From the NCBI GenBank assembly GCA_023667845.1, contig JAMPIU010000018.1, forward strand, positions 1-55,738: a stretch of 55,738 bases of DNA, given 5' to 3'. How positions within the stretch are numbered: position 1 is the stretch's first letter; each line of letters opens with the position of its first letter. Below are positions 49,958 to 55,738 of the stretch, one piece after another. The DNA is from Dehalobacter sp. (lineage in GTDB: Bacteria; Bacillota; Desulfitobacteriia; Desulfitobacteriales; Syntrophobotulaceae). A program made the position numbers and the translations under genes. The notes under the pieces were generated by a model, which saw nothing but the letters and a program-made list of their open reading frames with translations, did no database searches and was not told where the DNA came from.

Positions 49958-51493
49958 ATGATTAGTAGAAAGATAAACAAAAATTATCTGGACAAAATCA
50001 TACAAAAATTTAAAAAAGTGAATACTGCAGAGGCTTTGGCTAAGCAAGCGAAAAGAATAAAATTTGGCGTCGTGAACTTAGCAAATAAAATCGAATATAA
50101 AGAAATTTTTTCGAAGACAGCAGCAAAGATTAAAAATATTTCCTGGAAATCTCCAAAAACGATCGGGATCACCGTGCTGGCTTTGGCAGTGATTTTCAGT
50201 GGTTGTTTTTATTTTAGCTCGACAACTCCGGCAGTAGGTATTGTTGTAAACGGCAAGAACATTGGTTATGCAGCAAGTAAATCTGAGGCTAAACAACTGG
50301 TTCAAGAGGTTCTTACCCAACAGGGGAACACAGCCGGAACCGTTGCTCAGACCAGCGATACGATAGAATATAAAAGTGTAAGATTAAAGAATAAAGATTA
50401 TACCGGGCCGGTGTCTCATGATGTTTTGGCAAAGGCCATTACACCGTATGTCAATGGATATGGGTTACAGGTGAATGGCAAAGTCGTGGTTGTTTTAGCC
50501 AGTGAACAAGACATCAATACTTTGTTGAAAAAGTATGAGGATTATCAGACCAAGCCTTCGAAAAATAATACTGTTTCTTCAGTCAAAATTGTCGAACCGG
50601 TCTCCAAAATTGCATCAAAAGTTCACCCGGGTGAAGTCAAGACAGTTGATGCTGCTTTGGAAATCTTGGTTAAAGGCGATGTAGCAGAAACCACTTATAC
50701 CATTCAAGAAGATGATTCTTTATGGCTGATTGCCCGTAAGAACAATATGCTGACGGATGAAGTGATTGCTGCTAACCCGGGATTTACTGAAGACTCAATC
50801 ATTCAGCCAGGACAGAAAATCAAGCTTGTTCAAACAAAGCCTTACCTTACAGTACGAAGTGAAGGTACGAAAGTAGTCAGTGAGGTTGTTCCGTTTGATG
50901 TGGTTTCCAAGACGGACAGAAGTCTCGGCTACGGCAAGAGTATCATCAAGCAGGCGGGTAAAGATGGTGAAAAGGCTGTTACATATTCGTATGTTGAGGA
51001 AAATGGTAAAATGATCGAAAAGCAGGTTGTTAAGGAAGAAGTCGTCAGTAAACCTGTAAATCAGATTGTTGCCAAAGGACCTGGCCGCTCAATTGTCTAT
51101 GTTGGGACATCCCGCGGATCGGGCAGTATCTCCGGTTTAAGCTGGCCCATCAGCGGAGGCATTACCTCCTATTATGGTTCTCGTCATGGAAGCTTCCATA
51201 CTGGAATCGACATTGATGGAGTTACCGGCCAGCCCTATTATGCGGCAGCTTCCGGCACCGTTGTGGAAGCAGGATGGGATGGCGGATATGGATACTGCAT
51301 CATGATCGATCATGGTAATGGCGTATCTACCCGGTATGGTCACTCATCCAAACTGCTTGTCAGTGTCGGACAAACTGTATCGAAAGGCCAAAACATCGGC
51401 AATGTAGGCTCAACCGGCAATTCAACAGGATCACACCTGCATTTTGAAGTAATCATTAACGGCAGTACTGTAAATCCTTTGAACTATCTCTAA
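49958..51493 (+). CDS. M23 peptidase with LysM and G5 domains
   Basis: The 511-residue cell-wall hydrolase is anchored by one membrane helix (about 70-88) after a basic cytoplasmic tail. Outside, a region of about 170 residues is followed by LysM (about 247-292, TIQEDDSLWLIARKNN), a G5 domain (about 295-375), and a C-terminal LytM/M23 domain with HTGIDIDG and HLHFE metal ligands. Such enzymes cut peptidoglycan cross-bridges during growth or sporulation. GGGGGGCGAG precedes ATG 49958. The gene is monocistronic and ends at a terminator. Confidence 0.92.
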   Translation: MISRKINKNYLDKIIQKFKKVNTAEALAKQAKRIKFGVVNLANKIEYKEIFSKTAAKIKNISWKSPKTIGITVLALAVIFSGCFYFSSTTPAVGIVVNGKNIGYAASKSEAKQLVQEVLTQQGNTAGTVAQTSDTIEYKSVRLKNKDYTGPVSHDVLAKAITPYVNGYGLQVNGKVVVVLASEQDINTLLKKYEDYQTKPSKNNTVSSVKIVEPVSKIASKVHPGEVKTVDAALEILVKGDVAETTYTIQEDDSLWLIARKNNMLTDEVIAANPGFTEDSIIQPGQKIKLVQTKPYLTVRSEGTKVVSEVVPFDVVSKTDRSLGYGKSIIKQAGKDGEKAVTYSYVEENGKMIEKQVVKEEVVSKPVNQIVAKGPGRSIVYVGTSRGSGSISGLSWPISGGITSYYGSRHGSFHTGIDIDGVTGQPYYAAASGTVVEAGWDGGYGYCIMIDHGNGVSTRYGHSSKLLVSVGQTVSKGQNIGNVGSTGNSTGSHLHFEVIINGSTVNPLNYL

Positions 51494-51502
51494 AACAGGA
51501 AT

Positions 51503-51536
51503 AAAATAGCGCTTGGACAAGCGCTATTTTTTTTAA
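51503..51536 (+). terminator. Terminator after M23 gene
   Basis: A perfect 12-bp stem (51503-51514 with 51519-51530), loop GGAC, is followed by T's. Confidence 0.95.
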
Positions 51537-51560
51537 ACTGTCTAAGTCTATCAGAAAAAC

Positions 51561-51588
51561 TTGACAAACAGGATGTAATTGGTAGGAT
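51561..51588 (+). promoter_or_regulatory. Promoter of degV-miaB-mutS
   Basis: TTGACA (51561-51566) and TAGGAT (51583-51588) with a 16-bp spacer put the start near 51595, so the translation start must be downstream, supporting ATG 51624. Confidence 0.65.
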
Positions 51589-51623
51589 TATTTATAGTAT
51601 CATTTTTTGGATGGAGTGATAGC

Positions 51624-52481
51624 ATGCCATTTCAGATCGTAGTAGACAGCGCTTCAGATATTCCAAGAGATTTAGCTGAGAAACTTGGGATTATTGTTGT
51701 CCCGATGCCAGTAAATATTGATGGGGTTACCTATGCAGAAGGGATCGATATTTTCCCAGACAAATTCTATGCTGACTTCAAAGACTATAAAGAACTCCCG
51801 AAGACTTCGCAGCCTAATTTAAATCTCTTAAAGGACGCCTACGAAAAAGTATTGGCTGAAGGTAAAGAAGTCATTGCCATACACCTGTCTTCCGGCTTAA
51901 GTTCAACTTGTCAAACGGCAGTGATGGTGCGGGAAATGTGCAGCACTTCGGAGAAAATACATCTTATCGACAGCCTTGGTGCATCTTTGGGATTTGGGCT
52001 GCAGGCCATACTTGCGTCAGAAATACTGAAGCATACCGATACCTGGCAAGAGATTGAACCGCAAATCATGGAGATTAAAAATAGAATGCGGTACATTTTT
52101 ACCATTGATACGCTGGAGTACCTTGTGAAAGGCGGAAGATTAAGTAAAACCGCCGGATTCGTCGCCGGACTTTTGGATGTCAAACCGATCCTGCACATGA
52201 ATACGGAAGGAAAAATTGACGTATTCAACAAAGTCAGATCCAGAAAAGCTGCGATCCGCAAGCTCATCGAAATCATGAAAAATGAAATCGTCGAAGCAGA
52301 AAAGCAAGTGATCGGGATTTCTCATTCGGCGTGTCTGGAAGAAGCCGAAGCCCTGGCTGAAGAAATTAAAAATGTACTGCCGGTCAAAGATGTGATTATT
52401 AGTGATATTGGCTGTGTTGTAGGCAGTCATGTCGGACCGGGAACGCTGGCGCTGTACTACCAGTCCGTTTCGAAGATGTAA
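51624..52481 (+). CDS. DegV-family fatty-acid-binding protein
   Basis: The 285-residue protein of the DegV/FakB family binds a fatty acid for presentation to the FakA kinase. Landmarks are IVVDSASDIPRDLAEK, TSQPNLNLL with the Ser-type ligand loop, HLSSGLSST, and the late SHVGPGTLALYY. TGGAGTG precedes ATG 51624. No fakA gene is in the window. It is followed 19 bp later by miaB. Confidence 0.93.
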   Translation: MPFQIVVDSASDIPRDLAEKLGIIVVPMPVNIDGVTYAEGIDIFPDKFYADFKDYKELPKTSQPNLNLLKDAYEKVLAEGKEVIAIHLSSGLSSTCQTAVMVREMCSTSEKIHLIDSLGASLGFGLQAILASEILKHTDTWQEIEPQIMEIKNRMRYIFTIDTLEYLVKGGRLSKTAGFVAGLLDVKPILHMNTEGKIDVFNKVRSRKAAIRKLIEIMKNEIVEAEKQVIGISHSACLEEAEALAEEIKNVLPVKDVIISDIGCVVGSHVGPGTLALYYQSVSKM

Positions 52482-52500
52482 TAGAGGATTGATTGAATAC

Positions 52501-53835
52501 ATGTCGAACAAAATGAATAAGAAAGTGTGTACGATTTCGTATGGCTGTCAAATGTCCGAGCGGGATGCAGAGACCTTGACGGCCATTTCGGAAAAAAACG
52601 GGTACGAGCGTACCGACAACCCTGAACAGGCTGATTTGGTTATCATTAATACCTGTTGTGTCAGAGAAAGCGCCGAAAATAAAATTATTGGCAAAATCGG
52701 TCAATTGAAAAATCTAAAAGAAAAAAAACCGCAGCTTAAGATTGCGGTTGCCGGATGCATGATCCAGCAGCCCGGCCTGCTGGAAAAACTGCAAAAAAAG
52801 GCCCCTCATGTTGATATCTGGACAGGGACCTTTGATCATCATCAATTTGAATGTTTGCTGAAAACAGCGGATCAGGGCGGAAAAGCCTCGCTTGTTTCCG
52901 GGGCGGCCTGTGAAACCACCGAGGTTGTTCCTTTGGCTGAAAAAGGAAAGCTTCGGACCAATGTCAACATTATGTATGGCTGTGACAATTATTGTGCTTA
53001 TTGCATTGTTCCTTATGTCAGGGGAAGAGAACGCAGCCGTCCGATGGACGTCATTCTGGACGAAATCAGGACACTTGTCGAAAATGGCTGCCGTGACGTG
53101 ACTTTGCTTGGCCAGAATGTCAATTCCTACGGAAAAAAAGACGGTTTTGCGTATGATTTTTCCGATTTGCTGACTGAAATCGATAAAATTGAAGGGCTTT
53201 ACCGAATCCGGTTTATGACCTCTCATCCGAAAGATTTCAGTGATAAGCTGATCGAGACGGTAGCCCGCGGCGAGCATATCTGTGAACACTTCCATCTGCC
53301 ATTCCAGGCCGGAAGCAATCAAGTGCTGACGGCGATGAACAGAGGGTATACCAGGGAATATTACCTGGAAAGAATTGCGCGTATTCTGGAAATTGTACCC
53401 GAGGCCCGATTGACAACCGATATTATTGTTGGATTTCCCGGAGAAACGGAAGAAGATTTCGAACTGACGCTTGATCTTGTCAATACAGTGCCTTTCAATC
53501 AGGCCTTTACCTTCATGTTTTCCAAACGGTCCGGGACGGCGGGGGCGTTGCTTCCGGATCAGGTTCCGCTCGATATCAAGAAAAATCGTCTGCAGAGACT
53601 GATGGTACTTCAAAATTCTCAGAGTCTGAGCTGGCGCCAGAAAATGATTGGCAACCGCTATGAAATTCTTGTGGAAGGACCCAGCAAGTCGGATCCTAAA
53701 TATTTAACAGGTCGTACCAGAGGAAATGAGATCGTTGTATTTGAAGGCAGGGAGGACTTGGTCGGTTCGCTTGTTTCGGTTACAATCATATCTGCAAATT
53801 CCTGGACGCTTTTTGGGGAGCTAAGTGAGCCATGA
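52501..53835 (+). CDS. miaB: tRNA-2-methylthio-N6-isopentenyladenosine synthase
   Basis: The 444-residue radical-SAM methylthiotransferase modifies A37 of tRNAs reading U-starting codons. An N-terminal UPF0004 domain carries three auxiliary-cluster cysteines (in SYGCQMSE, NTCCVRE and AGCM), the radical-SAM cluster is C161-x3-C165-x2-C168, and a TRAM domain ends the protein. The start is taken as ATG 52501; AGAGGA is 12 nt upstream, slightly far. Its stop overlaps the mutS start as ATGA. Confidence 0.95.
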   Translation: MSNKMNKKVCTISYGCQMSERDAETLTAISEKNGYERTDNPEQADLVIINTCCVRESAENKIIGKIGQLKNLKEKKPQLKIAVAGCMIQQPGLLEKLQKKAPHVDIWTGTFDHHQFECLLKTADQGGKASLVSGAACETTEVVPLAEKGKLRTNVNIMYGCDNYCAYCIVPYVRGRERSRPMDVILDEIRTLVENGCRDVTLLGQNVNSYGKKDGFAYDFSDLLTEIDKIEGLYRIRFMTSHPKDFSDKLIETVARGEHICEHFHLPFQAGSNQVLTAMNRGYTREYYLERIARILEIVPEARLTTDIIVGFPGETEEDFELTLDLVNTVPFNQAFTFMFSKRSGTAGALLPDQVPLDIKKNRLQRLMVLQNSQSLSWRQKMIGNRYEILVEGPSKSDPKYLTGRTRGNEIVVFEGREDLVGSLVSVTIISANSWTLFGELSEP

Positions 53836-55738
53836 ATACACCTATGCTGCAGCAATATCAAGAGATAAAGAACAGGGTACCGGATACGATCCTGTTTTTC
53901 AGGCTTGGCGATTTTTATGAAATGTTTGGCCAGGATGCCGAGACCGCTGCTCCGGTTCTGGAAATCGTGCTAACGGCGCGGGACGCAGGCAAGGGCCAGA
54001 AAATACCCATGTGCGGAGTTCCGCATCATGCCGTGGACGGTTATCTTCTGAAATTGGTCGCTGCCGGATTTAAAGTTGCTATTTGTGAACAAATGGAAGA
54101 TCCTCAAGCCAGTAAAGGAATTGTCAAAAGAGACATTGTCCGGATTGTGACGCCGGGTACGCTGGACAGTATCAGCTCGGAAACAAAGAACAACTTTCTG
54201 GCGTGTGTATATAAGGAGAAAACGTGGGCGCTCGCTTATCTCGACATCACAACCGGTGATTTCCGGATCATGGAGACGCCTTCCATTCAGATACTACAGG
54301 CAGAATTAAACCGTATTGCACCTTCCGAACTTATCCTGTCCAAGGACATTGCGATGCTGCCCAAACTATTTACGGATTATTATCTGACAGCGATCGAAAA
54401 AAATTTGTTCCTGAGGACGGCTGAACTTCGTGAAAGATTTAAGAAGCAGGCAGAGCTTTTGCAGCAAATGCCGGTTGCCTGCAAAGCTGCCGCCGGACTT
54501 TGGCAGTATATCAGTCAGAATATCCCCAACTCGGGACAGGAACATATCCTGCGCATTTCGGTGAGCCAAAGCAGTACGGCAATGGTTCTCGATAAATGGA
54601 CCAGAAGGAATCTTGAACTTGTCGAATCACTGCGAACCAGCGATGAGAAGGGGACCTTATTTTCCACCCTGAATTTAACCAAAACGGCCTTTGGAGCCAG
54701 ACTGCTCAGAAACTGGGTGCAGCAACCCTTACGCGATCCTGAAAGCATTAATGAACGGTTGGCTTCCGTCGAAGAGTTAACGCTGAATACTTTTTTACGC
54801 CAAGATATACAAAAAGCTTTGACAACAGTGTATGACTTGGAAAGGCTGCTTGGAAAACTGTCCCTTGGCAAAGCAAGTCCCCGTGATCTGCTGGCGTTGG
54901 GCAGCACGTTATCCTGCCTGCCCAAGGTCAGGGATTGCATCACTGACAACGCTTCTCAAATATTGGCTAAATACCTGCCGTCCTTGGCAGGACTTGATGA
55001 CCTTGCGCAGGAACTGCTTGCGGCCATAAATCCTGAAGCACCGTACTCTCCGAAGGACGGGAATATTATTCAGAACGGCTATTCAGCAGAAATTGACAGT
55101 TTGCGGGCGATATCGTCCGGCGGCAAAGAATGGATTGCCCGCCTGGAAAATCAGGAAAGAGAACGCACCAAAATCCGTTCGTTGAAGATTGGCTTTAATA
55201 AGAACTTTGGGTACTTTATTGAAATCACCAATACGAATGCCCATTTGATTCCGGATGATTATCAGCGAAAACAGACGCTGGTTAATGCCGAGCGATTCAT
55301 CACCCCGGAATTAAAGGAATACGAGCAGCGCGTCCTGACTGCGCAGGACAAACTCAGTGATCTCGAATATCAGCTGTTTTCTGTGCTTCGGGACAAGGTT
55401 CTGGCTTGTTCGCTGCTGATCATTAACGCTGCCCAGTCGTTGGCTGAAATTGATGTTTTTGTCTCGTTGGCCGGAACCGCCATTCAGAACAATTATGTCA
55501 AACCGGAGATACGCTCCGATGGGATCATTCATATTGTTGAGGGACGGCATCCGGTTGTGGAAAGAATCTGTGATACGTTTGTTCCGAATGATACTTATCT
55601 TACCCGTAATAAGCACCTTGCTCTGATTACCGGCCCCAATATGGCTGGGAAATCGACCTATATGCGCCAGGTAGCCCTGATTGTTTTAATGGCCCAGATC
55701 GGCAGCTTTGTGCCTGCTCAGAAGGCCGCCATTTCGAT
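53832..55738 (+). CDS. mutS: DNA mismatch repair protein MutS (3' end cut by window)
   Basis: The open frame runs from ATG 53832 to the window end, giving 635 codons of an expected 850-870. It begins with the mismatch-recognition domain (FFRLGDFYEMFGQDA, with the conserved Phe and Glu of the FxE motif), continues through connector, core and clamp, and reaches the ATPase Walker A GPNMAGKS at 601-608 before being cut. MutS finds mismatches and recruits MutL. The ATG shares bases with the miaB stop, so the genes are translationally coupled; miaB-mutS-mutL is a common Firmicute order, and mutL is expected beyond the edge. Confidence 0.95.
   Translation, partial: MNTPMLQQYQEIKNRVPDTILFFRLGDFYEMFGQDAETAAPVLEIVLTARDAGKGQKIPMCGVPHHAVDGYLLKLVAAGFKVAICEQMEDPQASKGIVKRDIVRIVTPGTLDSISSETKNNFLACVYKEKTWALAYLDITTGDFRIMETPSIQILQAELNRIAPSELILSKDIAMLPKLFTDYYLTAIEKNLFLRTAELRERFKKQAELLQQMPVACKAAAGLWQYISQNIPNSGQEHILRISVSQSSTAMVLDKWTRRNLELVESLRTSDEKGTLFSTLNLTKTAFGARLLRNWVQQPLRDPESINERLASVEELTLNTFLRQDIQKALTTVYDLERLLGKLSLGKASPRDLLALGSTLSCLPKVRDCITDNASQILAKYLPSLAGLDDLAQELLAAINPEAPYSPKDGNIIQNGYSAEIDSLRAISSGGKEWIARLENQERERTKIRSLKIGFNKNFGYFIEITNTNAHLIPDDYQRKQTLVNAERFITPELKEYEQRVLTAQDKLSDLEYQLFSVLRDKVLACSLLIINAAQSLAEIDVFVSLAGTAIQNNYVKPEIRSDGIIHIVEGRHPVVERICDTFVPNDTYLTRNKHLALITGPNMAGKSTYMRQVALIVLMAQIGSFVPAQKAAIS

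Noticed and set aside
52714-53613. 299-codon minus-strand frame inside miaB
   Set aside because: It is antisense to conserved MiaB motifs, and the composition is that of a mirror frame.
1-55738. CRISPR arrays, rRNA genes, intact transposases or phage genes
   Set aside because: No regular direct-repeat array, rRNA sequence, transposase or phage structural gene was found on either strand.

Overview
The window looks like chromosome from an anaerobic, organohalide-respiring, spore-lineage Firmicute of the Peptococcaceae/Desulfitobacteriaceae type; Dehalobacter is my best guess, with Desulfitobacterium the alternative. The reasons are a complete CprA-type reductive dehalogenase locus (membrane anchor, catalytic subunit, CprK-like regulator, dehalobox sites), an alpha/beta-type small acid-soluble spore protein, a SpoVD-like penicillin-binding protein, DegS/DegU and DnaD/DnaI-type replication genes. 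The genus is an inference from gene content; no rRNA is present.

Layout. 1-4.7 kb: a DUF4349 membrane protein, then rdhB-rdhA behind a perfect dehalobox centred 41.5 bp upstream of the predicted start of transcription, a CprK-like regulator and a SHOCT protein. 5.1-10.6 kb: lipid kinase, CbpA-type DnaJ, ClpB and two small helical proteins. 10.7-14.7 kb: a minus-strand riboflavin operon ribD-ribE-ribBA-ribH led by an FMN riboswitch and terminator. 14.7-17.4 kb: GNAT, DUF975 protein, a 49-residue SASP, tRNA-Pro(CGG), then about 800 bp without an intact gene, holding a frameshifted remnant and strong palindromes. 17.4-19.0 kb: arsR-arsP-thioredoxin. 19.2-23.4 kb: degS-degU, a beta-CASP nuclease and an HD protein. 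23.5-25.6 kb: dnaD-like and dnaC/dnaI-like genes. 25.7-30.4 kb: a plus-strand run including a tightly coupled ANTAR regulator, a phosphodiester glycosidase-domain protein and a propeller-like membrane protein, followed by an N-formylglutamate amidohydrolase-like protein and a ferritin-like protein. 30.4-34.5 kb: MscS channel and UPF0182 on the minus strand. 34.7-44.5 kb: trxB, a LysM coat-like protein, rhomboid, SpoVD-like PBP, three M42 aminopeptidase paralogues, larB, a CmpB-like membrane protein and an HD protein. 44.7-55.7 kb: gap, pyk, a DeoR regulator, an FlhG/MinD-like fusion, an M23 peptidase, degV, miaB and the 5' three quarters of mutS, cut by the window end.

The most interesting unexplained signal is a family of four dispersed intergenic elements at about 7.2, 24.4, 41.3 and 45.8 kb. 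They share near-perfect terminal inverted repeats and flanking homology but have interiors of different length. Those interiors fold into stems with compensatory base changes between copies, as expected of a structured RNA or a MITE/REP-like element. A second cluster of unexplained structure, with a 54-bp perfect palindrome, lies upstream of arsR.
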